A stretch of 64,000 nucleotides of DNA. Source: an uncultured Acetatifactor sp. GTDB lineage: Bacteria > Bacillota > Clostridia > Lachnospirales > Lachnospiraceae. Each line of letters starts with the position of its first letter. The first letter of the stretch is position 1. The stretch lies in the NCBI GenBank assembly GCA_947625475.1, contig CANQOL010000001.1, forward strand, positions 62,001-126,000. The letters are read 5' to 3'. A program made the position numbers and the translations under genes. Shown here one piece after another: positions 54,821-63,491 of this stretch. The notes beneath the pieces were generated by a model. That model searched no databases. It was given only the letters and a program-made list of their open reading frames with translations, and was not told the origin of the DNA.

Positions 54821-55750
54821 TCAGATTGTATTTTGATTAGAAATGGGAAGGATCAGCTTTTTCTCTTCCCTGTCATAATAGTAAGGGTAATCGGCCAAAA
54901 CTTCCTCAGGCCGCAGCTGCTCCCGGTTGACCTCCTGTATCATCTCATGGAGCCGCCCGGGATCCTGGCCTTCCTCCCGGATCAGCAGCACTTCATGGAC
55001 AGAGCTGGGGATCACATAATAGCTCCCCCCAAGGATCCGGGCCGCCTGCTCCAGACTGCCCGGATAGAGCAGGCTGCAGGCTCCCTGAAACCGTTTTTGA
55101 TTGGTCATCACATATACGTCCCCCTCTCCCCGGCACTCTGACCCGCCGGGGTTCTCTTCCCGGAAGGTCCCGCCCAGCATCTCCTGAAGCAGTCTGCCCA
55201 TAGATAGGATCTCCAGCGGGAAAAGCCTGGGCGTATTCGCCTCCGCCAGCCTCATCAGCGTCTCCGTATCGCTCTGCCACATCTCCATATGTGTGTTGTG
55301 GATCAGTATCGTACCGTCGCCCAGCTCTTCGCTGTGAAAGATATAGGAAAAGCAGACCGCCAGATCCAGGAAGCTCACATGGGGGACCCTCTCCAGCAGC
55401 TCTCTGTTCCGGCCCCTGTGGACCAGCCGGTAGGCGATCCGGTCCTTTACCTTCTCAAAATCCTGAAAAAACGCCATGTCCGGCTGCTCCCTGGGAACGT
55501 TCTCCCGGTAGATCTTCTGAATTTTTTCCAGAATCGTCTCCAGAGACGTCCCCCTCTGATAGTGCCTGTAAAAATCATCCAGATAAAGGGTCGGCGAGAC
55601 CGCCTGTCCCGGCTCAAGGATTGTGATCCCGTGCAGCATCACATGATTGTTCTTGCACACCTCCTGCAGACGGATCTCCGTCTCTTCCCCGTATATTTCC
55701 TGCAGGCGGCTGCGGATATCCCGCAAAAAAAGCTCCATATTCTGATTCAT
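54821..55750 (-). CDS. DUF5688-like protein
   Basis: A protein of 309 residues, cytoplasmic in appearance, with no signal or helix for membrane. It resembles the DUF5688 family of Lachnospiraceae by its tripartite layout: LQEVCKNNHVMLHGITIL, then DFEKVKDRIAYRLVH, then GGSYYVIPSSVHEVLLI near residue 245. The function of that family is unknown, and I name it from memory rather than a search. The ATG at 55750 has GGAGGAAATTTG ahead. Confidence 0.7.
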   Translation of the reverse strand: MNQNMELFLRDIRSRLQEIYGEETEIRLQEVCKNNHVMLHGITILEPGQAVSPTLYLDDFYRHYQRGTSLETILEKIQKIYRENVPREQPDMAFFQDFEKVKDRIAYRLVHRGRNRELLERVPHVSFLDLAVCFSYIFHSEELGDGTILIHNTHMEMWQSDTETLMRLAEANTPRLFPLEILSMGRLLQEMLGGTFREENPGGSECRGEGDVYVMTNQKRFQGACSLLYPGSLEQAARILGGSYYVIPSSVHEVLLIREEGQDPGRLHEMIQEVNREQLRPEEVLADYPYYYDREEKKLILPISNQNTI

Positions 55751-55809
55751 TTTCAAATTTCCTCCGTTTCCGCGCATTGCGCACTTTTGTACTGTTCATT
55801 TTTTGTCAT

Positions 55810-55842
55810 GAAAAAAGACAACGGACCATAGATCCGTTGTCT
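55810..55842 (-). terminator. terminator of efp
   Basis: AGACAACGGA and TCCGTTGTCT pair perfectly around a 7-nt loop, followed by TTTTTT on the minus strand. Confidence 0.93.
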
Positions 55843-55869
55843 TACAATGTAAGATTATGCAGCTGGACT

Positions 55870-55930
55870 TTCGTCAGACTTTTGTCAGACTCTCGTCAAA
55901 CTCTCGTCAGACTCCCGTCAGACTCTCGAC
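55870..55930. repeat. short tandem repeats just after efp
   Basis: About five 11-12-bp units of the form TCGTCAGACTC run across 55870-55930 and include the last codons of efp. They look like slippage products and could vary between strains. Confidence 0.8.
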
Positions 55931-56475
55931 AGATACTCGCCTGTTCTGGTGTCGATCTTAATCTTATCACCGATGTTCACGAACAGGGGTACGTTCACGC
56001 TGGCGCCTGTCTCCACAGTGGCCGGCTTGTTGGCGCCGGTGGCCGTGTCTCCCTTAAAGCCGGGCTCCGTCTCCGTGATCTCAAGCTCTACAAACAGGGG
56101 CGGCTCCACGGAGAACACATTCCCGTTGTGGGAACAGATCTTGCACATCTCGTTCTCCTTTACGAACTTCAGGGCATCTCCCACCGTCTCCTCATTGAGA
56201 GCGATCTGATCATAGGTATCCACGTCCATGAAGTGGTACAGATCGCCGTCCGAATACAGATACTGCATATCTTTTCTATCGATACGAGCCTGAGGGCACT
56301 TCTCAGTGGGACGGAAGGTCCGCTCCACCACGCCTCCGTTGATGACATTTTTCAGCTTTGTCCTGACGAAGGCCGCGCCTTTTCCCGGTTTTACATGCTG
56401 GAATTCGATGATCTGGTAAATCCCATTGTCCAATTCAATGGTCATACCATTCCTGAAATCACCTGCAGAAATCAT
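55918..56475 (-). CDS. efp: translation elongation factor P
   Basis: A 185-residue, three-domain EF-P of normal length: [20 protein letters not shown] at the N-terminus, the modified loop [10 protein letters not shown] with a lysine at its tip, and the C-terminal OB domain ending GEYLSRV. It helps ribosomes through polyproline stretches. The proline-rich linker of the PepSY protein at 30581 would be one local client. The ATG has AGGAGGGACAAT ahead. Confidence 0.97.
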   Translation of the reverse strand: MISAGDFRNGMTIELDNGIYQIIEFQHVKPGKGAAFVRTKLKNVINGGVVERTFRPTEKCPQARIDRKDMQYLYSDGDLYHFMDVDTYDQIALNEETVGDALKFVKENEMCKICSHNGNVFSVEPPLFVELEITETEPGFKGDTATGANKPATVETGASVNVPLFVNIGDKIKIDTRTGEYLSRV

Positions 56476-56578
56476 ATATTGTCCCTCCTACTGTTATTCA
56501 CGTTACAATTCTTTACCAGTTTATAATAAAAACAGAGACTTTTCAACCTTTTTTTCAAAAAAAGCAAATTTTTTCCGG

Positions 56579-57022
56579 TCAGGCCCTCTCCCCCGCCAGC
56601 TCCAGCACGGCGTCGATGGCCTGAAGGTATCCTGCCAGGCCCTGGCCGTAGATCTGCCGGTGGCACACGGGAGCGGTCACCGAGACCCTGCGGAATTCCT
56701 CCCGGCCGGTGATGTCGGAGATGTGCACCTCCACCTTCGGCACCGTGATGCTGGCCAGCGCGTCCCGGATGGCATAGCTGTAATGGGTGTAAGCGCCTGG
56801 GTTGATCACGATCCCCTGGGTGCCGTCAAAATATGCCTCCTGGATCCGGTCGATAATGGCCCCCTCATGGTTGCTCTGCCAGACGCTGATCTCGCAGCCG
56901 CACTGCTCCCCCTTCTCCTGTATCATCTTCACCAGGGCGTCATAGTCCTGGGTGCCATAAATATTCTTCTCCCTTATCCCCAGGAAATTCAGGTTGGGCC
57001 CGTTGATTACAAGCAGCTTCAT
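56579..57022 (-). CDS. aroQ: type II 3-dehydroquinate dehydratase
   Basis: A 147-residue enzyme of standard length: NGPNLNFLGIREKNIYG supplies the lid tyrosine, NHEGAIID the Asn/Glu region, and INPGAYTHYS and EVHISDI the active site. It makes 3-dehydroshikimate in the aromatic pathway. It has its own promoter. The aroE/aroK pair lies 900 bp further along, past a plus-strand gene. Confidence 0.96.
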   Translation of the reverse strand: MKLLVINGPNLNFLGIREKNIYGTQDYDALVKMIQEKGEQCGCEISVWQSNHEGAIIDRIQEAYFDGTQGIVINPGAYTHYSYAIRDALASITVPKVEVHISDITGREEFRRVSVTAPVCHRQIYGQGLAGYLQAIDAVLELAGERA

Positions 57023-57065
57023 ATCCTGTCCTCCTCATGTGTGATCGGCTGGAATGCCGCCTCTC

Positions 57066-57094
57066 ATTATATAACACTGAAAATCAGATTACAA
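57066..57094 (-). promoter_or_regulatory. promoter of aroQ
   Basis: TTGTAA (57089-57094), a 17-bp spacer and TATAAT (57066-57071) on the minus strand. Confidence 0.85.
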
Positions 57095-57111
57095 GGTTTC
57101 ATAGAATTTCG

Positions 57112-57140
57112 TTGAAAAAGTTCCGGGGCTCCTTTATAAT
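57112..57140 (+). promoter_or_regulatory. promoter of the plus-strand membrane-protein gene
   Basis: TTGAAA (57112-57117), a 17-bp spacer and TATAAT (57135-57140), divergent from the aroQ promoter. Confidence 0.88.
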
Positions 57141-57197
57141 ATTTTATCATACCGGCAGGCCGCCGGGACAACACTATACCGAAAGGGAGGAAACGCA

Positions 57198-57872
57198 ATG
57201 TATAAAACATGGAAGAATATTTGTATTGGCGTCCTGGTTCTGGTGCTCGTACTAATGTATGGCGGAGGCATGGGGACGAAGATAGCCTTCAGCAGGCCCG
57301 TGGATATTTATGAAGATGTCCTGTCGGATGCAGGCCTTTTGAAGCGGGGGCTTGCCATTGAGACGCAGCTGCCGCTTCTGATGGAGTGCTTCGGCTATGA
57401 AACGTCCACTCAGACAAACGGTTACGACAATTCAACCCTGGTGGGTGATGCTGTCTATTACTACATTATGCCTGTGGGGGCAGGTGAAGAAACCTATTAT
57501 GTGGCGCTGAAAACGAGCTCAAAGAGTAAAAATTATGAAAGCCTTAAAAAGCTCAGCCAAAGTACAATGAATCTGATCTATGCGGAACCGGAAGAGGCGG
57601 ATGCGGCGCCGGTAGCCATTACAGGCGGGCTTGTATCCTTAGATGACGAGCTGTACCAATACATGAAGCAGTGGTTTCGGGAAACAGGGTGGTTTGAAGA
57701 CGAGGCGGATATTGAGAAATATGTTTTGCCGCTCAGCTTCAGCGAAGAAAATTATACGAGCCTGAGGATCATATTTTTTGTGGAGGCCGCCATCGCCGCC
57801 GCTCTGATTGCCGCCATCGTCCTTCTTTCAAAGAAAGCGAAAAAGGAGGCGGAGAGCGCCGGCTCCCAATAA
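57198..57872 (+). CDS. unrecognised membrane protein with two helices
   Basis: A 224-residue protein with a first helix (NICIGVLVLVLVLMYGG) and a last helix (IIFFVEAAIAAALIAAIVLL), with 160 residues between that likely lie outside the cell. The middle part has a tyrosine-rich strand (DAVYYYIMPVGAGEETYYVAL) and a helix near SLKKLSQSTMNLI. I do not recognise the family. It is a single-gene unit between aroQ and aroK, with the ribosome site GGGAGGAAACGC ahead of its ATG. Confidence 0.8.
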   Translation: MYKTWKNICIGVLVLVLVLMYGGGMGTKIAFSRPVDIYEDVLSDAGLLKRGLAIETQLPLLMECFGYETSTQTNGYDNSTLVGDAVYYYIMPVGAGEETYYVALKTSSKSKNYESLKKLSQSTMNLIYAEPEEADAAPVAITGGLVSLDDELYQYMKQWFRETGWFEDEADIEKYVLPLSFSEENYTSLRIIFFVEAAIAAALIAAIVLLSKKAKKEAESAGSQ

Positions 57873-57905
57873 AAGGGAGCTGCGCACGGTGCCCCGGTTC
57901 CCGTT

Positions 57906-58454
57906 TTAGGTCACATCCGGGACTGCCTCCCGGAGCGCATCCAGGATTGTCTCCAGGATAACCTCCATGGGCATGTCGTCCACATCTAAAATGATATCCG
58001 CCGCGGTCTCATAGGCCTCCCGGCGCTCCCCCATCAGCCGGCAGATGGCTCCCATGGGATCCTCTCCCTGGAGAAGGGGCCGGGTAGTGTCGTCCTTCAG
58101 CCTCTCATAGACTGTCTGAGGCTTTACCCGCAGATAAACCACGGTCCCCAGCTGTTTCAGCAGCGCCCGGTTCTCCGGGCGCACGGGGGTTCCGCCCCCC
58201 ACGGAGAGGATACAGCCGCTCCGGGTCTGCAGAAGCTCCTTGAGCAGCTCTGTCTCCTTCTCCCGAAAGTAGGTCTCTCCCTTCCCGGCAAAGATCTCGC
58301 TGACGGTGAGTCCCTCCCGGTTCTCGATCAGCCGGTCGGTGTCCTCCACCACTCTGCGCAGGCGGTAGGACAGGCGGATCCCCACGGAGGATTTTCCGCT
58401 CCCCATAAAGCCGATCAGGACCACGTTGTCTTTTTTTTCTCTCTGGGTTTCCAT
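57906..58454 (-). CDS. aroK: shikimate kinase
   Basis: A 182-residue P-loop kinase: GFMGSGKSSVGIRL is Walker A, DTDRLIENREGLTVSEIF is the shikimate-binding region, and SVGGGTPVRPENR and TRPLLQG the later motifs. It phosphorylates shikimate. It lies 31 bp after aroE and ends the nrdR-to-aroK run. Confidence 0.95.
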   Translation of the reverse strand: METQREKKDNVVLIGFMGSGKSSVGIRLSYRLRRVVEDTDRLIENREGLTVSEIFAGKGETYFREKETELLKELLQTRSGCILSVGGGTPVRPENRALLKQLGTVVYLRVKPQTVYERLKDDTTRPLLQGEDPMGAICRLMGERREAYETAADIILDVDDMPMEVILETILDALREAVPDVT

Positions 58455-58485
58455 TCCGGGTTCCTTTCCTTGCGCGCTTAGACCG

Positions 58486-59370
58486 TTATTTTGAGAAAGG
58501 CATCAGGGCGCAGATCTCCCGGGCGAGCCGGGGCGGAACCTGCTCTCCGGTCCAGAGCTCAAAGGAGATGATCCCCTGATAGACCAGCATCCGGCTGCCT
58601 CCGAAGGCCCTGCCCCCGGCGGCCTCCACCAGCTCCATGAAGCGGGTCTTCGCGGGGTTGAAAATCAGGTCGTACCCTTCCTGCACCAGTTCATAGAAAG
58701 CGCTGTCCTCTATCAGGGCCTCCCCTGTCCTGGGGTACATGCCCACGCTGGTGGTCTGGATCGCCAGGTATTTTTCTCCGGCAAGGGCCGGGTAGTCCTC
58801 CAGGGCCATGGCCTCGGCCAGGGGCCGGGAAGAGGGCTCTCTGCCCGGCTGGGGCCCCAGTCCGTTGATATGTTCCGCCAGCTCCCGGGCCCGCTGGGGG
58901 GTGCGGTTCAGGATATAGATTCTCTCCGCCCCCTTCTCCCAGAGCATCACAGCCACCGCCCGGGCCGCTCCGCCGGCTCCCAGCAGAAGCACCTTTCTGC
59001 CTGTTACCTTTACGCCGTCCTCCCCCATGGCACGGTAGAGTCCCGGCATATCCGTGTTGTAGCCCTTAAAGCCGTCCCCGGTCCGCACCAGGGTATTCAC
59101 GGCCCCGATGCGCCGGGCCGCCGGATCCACCTGATCCAAGTATTCCATCACCCGGCTCTTGTAGGGCACCGTCACATTCAGGCCCAGCAGATTCAGGGCA
59201 TAGGCGCCCTCCACGGCCGCCCGAAGCCCTCCCTCCGGCACATGAAAGGGCACATACACCAGGTTCTGGCCCAGGCTCTGTGCCAGGTGGTTCTGGATCA
59301 GGGGGGATAAGGTGTGTTCCACCGGATTCCCGATCAGTCCGCAGGTTCTTGTCTGTCCGTTCCACTCCAT
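58486..59370 (-). CDS. aroE: shikimate dehydrogenase
   Basis: A 294-residue two-domain enzyme. GNPVEHTLSPLIQN and LNVTVPYKSRVM hold the shikimate site with its catalytic lysine, and LLGAGGAARAVAVML is the NADP motif. It reduces 3-dehydroshikimate. It follows the yqeG-like gene by 18 bp, an order conserved in other Firmicutes. Confidence 0.95.
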   Translation of the reverse strand: MEWNGQTRTCGLIGNPVEHTLSPLIQNHLAQSLGQNLVYVPFHVPEGGLRAAVEGAYALNLLGLNVTVPYKSRVMEYLDQVDPAARRIGAVNTLVRTGDGFKGYNTDMPGLYRAMGEDGVKVTGRKVLLLGAGGAARAVAVMLWEKGAERIYILNRTPQRARELAEHINGLGPQPGREPSSRPLAEAMALEDYPALAGEKYLAIQTTSVGMYPRTGEALIEDSAFYELVQEGYDLIFNPAKTRFMELVEAAGGRAFGGSRMLVYQGIISFELWTGEQVPPRLAREICALMPFSK

Positions 59371-59388
59371 CGCTTTTCCCTCCGGTAT

Positions 59389-59904
59389 TTAGTCCCCGGA
59401 TTTTTCCTTTTCCTTTTTCTTCCTATAAAAATACAGCACGATCCGCTCCAGCTTTCTCTTGAGCACGATCTGGATTTCCTCCCTGGGATGGATGGGCTTT
59501 ACCAGGAGGGAAAAAATACCCGCCCGTCTGGCCCCCCACACGTCCGTAAAGAGCTGATCCCCCACAGACAGGGTCGCGGGCGCCTGGGTGCCCATGCGCT
59601 CCATGGCCTCCCGGTAGCCCCTTCTCCCCGGTTTCCCTGCCTTGCATATGTACAGGGAGCCCACCGCCTGGGCAAAGGGTTTGACTCTGGGCTCCTTGTT
59701 GTTGGACAGAAGGAGCGTGGAAAATCCTATCTCCCGCAGGCGCGCAAAAAGCTGAAGCGCCCGTTCGTCTGCGGGCGCCCCGTGCACAACCAGCGTATTG
59801 TCAATATCAAAAATAATTCCCCGGTATCCCTCCCGGTACAGGCCCTCGTAATCGATTCCGTAGGCGCTGTCCGCCTCCTGATCCGGATAAAAGCGCTCCA
59901 GCAT
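59389..59904 (-). CDS. YqeG-family HAD phosphatase
   Basis: A 171-residue HAD-IIIA enzyme: the nucleophile motif FDIDNTL, then LLLSNNKEPRV, and SVGDQLFTDVWGARRAGI near residue 115. The YqeG family includes PGP phosphatases of mitochondrial type, so a role in lipid or nucleotide metabolism is possible. The tail is very basic (YRKKKEKEKSGD). Confidence 0.9.
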   Translation of the reverse strand: MLERFYPDQEADSAYGIDYEGLYREGYRGIIFDIDNTLVVHGAPADERALQLFARLREIGFSTLLLSNNKEPRVKPFAQAVGSLYICKAGKPGRRGYREAMERMGTQAPATLSVGDQLFTDVWGARRAGIFSLLVKPIHPREEIQIVLKRKLERIVLYFYRKKKEKEKSGD

Positions 59905-59916
59905 AGCCCGCTCCCC

Positions 59917-60282
59917 TTACCCCTGCTTTCTCTTTTTCTTCACCAGCGCATTGTAACGGGACACCAGAAAAATCTTGAGCAGCGTCATAAGGAGCATGGC
60001 CGCCACCACATAAAACAGGATATTGTAGATCACCTGGCGGCTGCCCTCAAACCAGGCGGCCTCCCCGGCGAATTTGTCCCCGTAAAACACATACAAAAGC
60101 ATCAGCAGGGACAGGAACAGAAACACCAGGCGGAATTTATCCGCCAGCCGGATCCGGCGCATGGCACGGTCCAGCTCCGGGTCCTCCAGCCTGCGGGGCT
60201 GGCTCTGAAGATTGGTTCTGCCGCTTTTTCCCATATGCTTCTTTCCGTCCTCCCTGGCCCGTCCCAACCGGACGTCCGTCAT
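59917..60282 (-). CDS. small unrecognised membrane protein
   Basis: The frame of 121 codons begins 1 bp after the nrdR stop. An internal ATG at 60234 is an alternative start. Two helices are clear: FRLVFLFLSLLMLLYVFYG and IYNILFYVVAAMLLMTLLKIF. The tail is basic (KKKRKQG). I do not recognise the family. Its tight spacing with nrdR and yqeG indicates one transcript. Confidence 0.75.
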   Translation of the reverse strand: MTDVRLGRAREDGKKHMGKSGRTNLQSQPRRLEDPELDRAMRRIRLADKFRLVFLFLSLLMLLYVFYGDKFAGEAAWFEGSRQVIYNILFYVVAAMLLMTLLKIFLVSRYNALVKKKRKQG

Positions 60283-60283
60283 C

Positions 60284-60733
60284 TCATCCCAGCATCTTCT
60301 TGAGCTCGTCCATAAAGGTGTTTACATCCTTGAACTCCCGGTACACGGAGGCAAAACGCACATAGGCCACCGCGTCCAGATCCTTGAGCTTGTTCATCAC
60401 CAGCTCGCCGATCACCTGGCTGGAGATCTCCTTCTCCTCCCGGCTGGTGATATCGTTCTCCACCTCGTCCACCAGGCTTGTAATGGCCTGGGCGCTGACC
60501 GGTCTCTTGTGGCAGGCCCTCAGCACACCCGCCTCGATCTTGGAGCGGTCGTAGGTCTCCCGGTTGTCGTCCTTCTTGATGATGATCAGCGGGATGGTCT
60601 CCACCTTCTCGTAGGTGGTGAACCTTTTGCCGCACTCGTCACAGACCCGGCGCCTGCGGATGGAATTGTTGTCCTCCGCCGGGCGGGAATCGATCACTCT
60701 GGTATTCTCATGGCTGCAAAACGGACATTTCAT
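60284..60733 (-). CDS. nrdR: transcriptional repressor NrdR
   Basis: A 149-residue protein beginning MKCPFCSHENTRVIDSRPAE with a zinc ribbon (CPFC and CDEC), followed by an ATP-cone domain (PLIIIKKDDNRETYDRSKIEAG in part). It represses ribonucleotide reductase genes according to ATP/dATP. Length and motifs are fully standard. Confidence 0.97.
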   Translation of the reverse strand: MKCPFCSHENTRVIDSRPAEDNNSIRRRRVCDECGKRFTTYEKVETIPLIIIKKDDNRETYDRSKIEAGVLRACHKRPVSAQAITSLVDEVENDITSREEKEISSQVIGELVMNKLKDLDAVAYVRFASVYREFKDVNTFMDELKKMLG

Positions 60734-60832
60734 GGGTATGCCTCTCTTGTGCGTTTCTCTTGTTTACTTCCCTCCCCGGATGCCATAAACATTCGAAATC
60801 CGCCCTCCGGGCTCCTTTCTCATGTTTTCGGC

Positions 60833-60887
60833 GGGTCCCAAGGTCATGGGTTTTCATGCAAGCATGAAACCCATGACTTTTGGACCC
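60833..60887. repeat. long imperfect hairpin between ylmC and nrdR
   Basis: Arms of about 27 nt, GGGTCCCAAGGTCATGGG... and ...CCCATGACTTTTGGACCC, face each other with a few mismatches and an almost closed loop. It may act as a terminator for ylmC or be a dispersed palindromic repeat. No T tract follows. Confidence 0.75.
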
Positions 60888-60912
60888 TGGCATCCTCATT
60901 ATATTGGATTTG

Positions 60913-61143
60913 TCACTTTAAGTCAACCAAAATAATATCCGGCCCGATCTGGCGGATGTCTTTGTAGGGTATGGTGACCAGTGCATCCGGCTTAAAAAGG
61001 CACACCAGCTTGTTGCTCTCTCCGATCATCACCTTGCAGATACACCCGCTGCACTCGTCAAACTCGAAATCCGTCACCCGGCCCAGGCACCTGCAGTCCC
61101 GGATATTGATCACTTCCTTGTTGCGAAACTCTGAAAACAGCAT
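60913..61143 (-). CDS. YlmC/YmxH family PRC-barrel sporulation protein
   Basis: A 76-residue single-domain protein. MLFSEFRNKEVINIRDC, then RVTDFEFDECSGCICKVMI and IPYKDIRQIGPDIILVDL, match the YlmC/YmxH family of small PRC-barrel proteins in spore formers. The ATG at 61143 follows GGTGGAGAAGGAG; a frame open to 61206 lacks family sequence. It is divergent from sigG. Confidence 0.9.
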   Translation of the reverse strand: MLFSEFRNKEVINIRDCRCLGRVTDFEFDECSGCICKVMIGESNKLVCLFKPDALVTIPYKDIRQIGPDIILVDLK

Positions 61144-61210
61144 CTCCTTCTCCACCGCCCGTCGGCGTTCTTTTCGTCTATGTTCTATTATATGCAGCGG
61201 AACCATTTCG

Positions 61211-61240
61211 GTATATCACCGGTCAACTTGGTACATACTA
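61211..61240 (+). promoter_or_regulatory. sigma-G-type promoter upstream of sigG
   Basis: GTATA (61211-61215), an 18-bp spacer and CATACTA (61234-61240). The B. subtilis sigma-G consensus is gmATR, 18 bp, cATnmTA, so the -10 and spacing match fully and the -35 at four of five bases. Confidence 0.7.
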
Positions 61241-61353
61241 GCATTAGAGTCCTTTCAGCTGGCTGTCAGCATCTGTTTACCTAAGAAAAAGACCTCTGCG
61301 GCTCTGCCGCTTCGGTCCACCGCTCCCAACATCGGATATTAGGAGGCATGATA

Positions 61354-62133
61354 ATGGCACAAGGAAAAGTAGAGATCTGCGGTGTGAACACCGCAAAACT
61401 TCCTCTCTTAAAGGCAGCGGAAAAGCAGGCACTGTTCTCCCGCATTGAAGAAGGGGATAAGGCTGCCCGGGAACAGTATATTGAGGGCAACCTCCGGCTG
61501 GTCCTGAGCGTCATCAAGCGCTTCTCCTCCAGCAGCGAGAACGTGGACGACCTCTTTCAGATCGGCTGCATCGGTCTGATCAAGGCGATCGACAACTTTG
61601 ACTCCACTCTGAACGTAAAATTTTCCACCTATGCGGTGCCCATGATTATCGGGGAAATCCGCCGGTATCTCCGGGACAACAACAGCATACGGGTGTCCCG
61701 CTCCTTAAAGGACACCGCCTACAAGGCCATCTACGCCAGGGAGACCCTCACCAAAAAGAATCTGAAGGAGCCCACCCTCGAAGAGATCTCCGCGGAGGTG
61801 GGCATCTCCAAAGAGGACATTGTATACGCCATGGACGCCATCCAGAACCCTATGAGCCTCTACGAGCCCATCTATACGGACGGCGGAGACACTCTCTACG
61901 TGATGGATCAGATCAGCGACAAAAAAAACCGGGAGGACACCTGGGTGGAGCATCTGTCCTTAAGCGAGGCCATGAAACGGCTGGGAGAGCGGGAACATGA
62001 GATCATCTCCCTGCGCTTTTTTGAAGGGAAGACCCAGATGGAGGTGGCCGACATGATCGGTATCTCCCAGGCCCAGGTCTCCCGTCTGGAAAAAAATGCC
62101 CTGAGAACCATGCGCGCCTATCTGACGGCATAG
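61354..62133 (+). CDS. sigG: forespore sigma factor SigG
   Basis: A 259-residue sigma-70-family factor. Its first residues, KVEICGVNTAKLPLL, are the SigG-specific N-terminus. Region 2 (NVDDLFQIGCIGLIKAIDNF, KFSTYAVPMIIGEIRRYLRD), region 3 and region 4 (EREHEIISLRFFEGKTQMEVA in part) follow. The start is the ATG at 61354, 7 nt after AGGAGG. The ATG at 61348 is too close to that site. Confidence 0.95.
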   Translation: MAQGKVEICGVNTAKLPLLKAAEKQALFSRIEEGDKAAREQYIEGNLRLVLSVIKRFSSSSENVDDLFQIGCIGLIKAIDNFDSTLNVKFSTYAVPMIIGEIRRYLRDNNSIRVSRSLKDTAYKAIYARETLTKKNLKEPTLEEISAEVGISKEDIVYAMDAIQNPMSLYEPIYTDGGDTLYVMDQISDKKNREDTWVEHLSLSEAMKRLGEREHEIISLRFFEGKTQMEVADMIGISQAQVSRLEKNALRTMRAYLTA

Positions 62134-62152
62134 TCCCCAGGGCCGGGGCGGG

Positions 62153-63169
62153 CTAATCTTTGCCCGCCAAAAATTCGATCAGTTCGCTTAAAAAAAGATA
62201 CAGACACGCCCCCGCTATGGCGCCGCACAGATCCACCAGCACATCCGCCATGCGCCCCACTCTGTCAAAGACAAACATCTGCAGGCACTCATCGGTCATG
62301 GCGATCAAAAAGCACCCCGTCACCGCGTACAGGCAGTTCACAACCTTTGCCCGGTTTTTCTTCAGCAGCTGCATACAAAATCCAAGGATCACCGCCAGGG
62401 CCCCATACTCGGAAGCGTGGGCCAATTTTCTCACCACCGGGTTGGCAAACCGGAGAACAATCTCCTTCTCCTGGGGATCCAGCCAGATCCCCAGCCAGCG
62501 GTCGGCCTTGTCCACCAGGAACCTGGACACGGACACGCTCAGATCAAAGGACTGCTGGGGAGAGTCGCTGGAGAAGGCGAACACGCCCAGGATCGCCGCC
62601 ACAATCAGCAGGGCGGCCAGGATCAGATACACCAGGCGCACCCTCCGCCTGCCGGTCTTTTCCTCGCTGAGCACACATCGAAACAGGACATACCCCGCAA
62701 ATCCCCCCGCCACATTGGTGAGGATGTCGTCAATCTGAAATACGCCTCTGCCGGTGACCAGCTGCATAAATTCCACCGTCAGGCTGACGGCAAAACAGAG
62801 GAACAGGTGGGGGAAAAATTTCCTGGCCCCCTTTACCGCCCAGGCCAATGTGAAGCCGAAGGGCACGAACAGCAGCACGTTCTCCACCACATAGGCATTG
62901 TTCCGGTTGTTGATCCCCCAGGTGGAAAAAAGTTTCAGATCCAGGGTCTTCACCGCAGACCCCTCCCGGGAAAAATAGGTGATGGCCAGCAGCACCGCCA
63001 GATACATCACAAAGGATGTCACTGCCGCCACCGGTATGGCCTTTTTCCCCCGGTGGACTCTCCTGCTGTTGACGGCGTACATAATGAGCCCCATGAGGAT
63101 ACCCGCCAAAATGCCGTAGGGCAGATACCGCAGCACGTTGATCAGATCGTTCACAATATATCTTAACAT
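62153..63169 (-). CDS. membrane protein with two tandem VanZ domains
   Basis: A 338-residue protein with two VanZ-type halves. The first (residues 10-170) has ENVLLFVPFGFTLAW and EFMQLVTGRGVFQIDDILTNVAGG. The second (225-338) has VRKLAHASEYGALAVILGF and TDECLQMFVFDRVGRMADVLVDLCGA. About nine helices are predicted by eye. Single-domain VanZ proteins are about 150-200 residues, as at 17147-17731. The function is unknown. It ends convergently to sigG, 20 bp away. Confidence 0.88.
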   Translation of the reverse strand: MLRYIVNDLINVLRYLPYGILAGILMGLIMYAVNSRRVHRGKKAIPVAAVTSFVMYLAVLLAITYFSREGSAVKTLDLKLFSTWGINNRNNAYVVENVLLFVPFGFTLAWAVKGARKFFPHLFLCFAVSLTVEFMQLVTGRGVFQIDDILTNVAGGFAGYVLFRCVLSEEKTGRRRVRLVYLILAALLIVAAILGVFAFSSDSPQQSFDLSVSVSRFLVDKADRWLGIWLDPQEKEIVLRFANPVVRKLAHASEYGALAVILGFCMQLLKKNRAKVVNCLYAVTGCFLIAMTDECLQMFVFDRVGRMADVLVDLCGAIAGACLYLFLSELIEFLAGKD

Positions 63170-63182
63170 CCGTTACCCGCCT

Positions 63183-63491
63183 TTAATCCAAACTGTACTC
63201 GTCCCAGCGCTGGGAGGAATGGGCCCACAGCTCCCTCTCCTCCTCCAGGAGACGGTTCATCCAGTCCACAGCCTGATCCACTCCCGCCTCGCTGAAGTCA
63301 AAAAACGCCCTTCTCTTTTGCTCTTCCGGGGTGGATACATAGTTGTAGGGCTCCGGCCAGACCGTGGCCTGCAGTTTCTTCTCCTCCCCCTGGGAGACGC
63401 CCTCCAGCCGGTAGCGCATTCCCTGATGGCTGCCGGTAAACTCGCTCTTTTTCAGATAGCCCATATACAAAATATCGCTGCGCCGTATCAT
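63183..63491 (-). CDS. unrecognised small protein
   Basis: A 102-residue protein, hydrophilic, without signal or helix for membrane. It begins MIRRSDILYMGYLKKSEFTG, has a strand pattern (MRYRLEGVSQGEEKKLQATVW) and ends in an acidic helix with WMNRLLEEERELWAHSS. The ribosome site AAAGAGGATCAG fits its ATG. I cannot name it. It lies 13 bp ahead of the double-VanZ gene and is probably cotranscribed with it. Confidence 0.75.
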   Translation of the reverse strand: MIRRSDILYMGYLKKSEFTGSHQGMRYRLEGVSQGEEKKLQATVWPEPYNYVSTPEEQKRRAFFDFSEAGVDQAVDWMNRLLEEERELWAHSSQRWDEYSLD

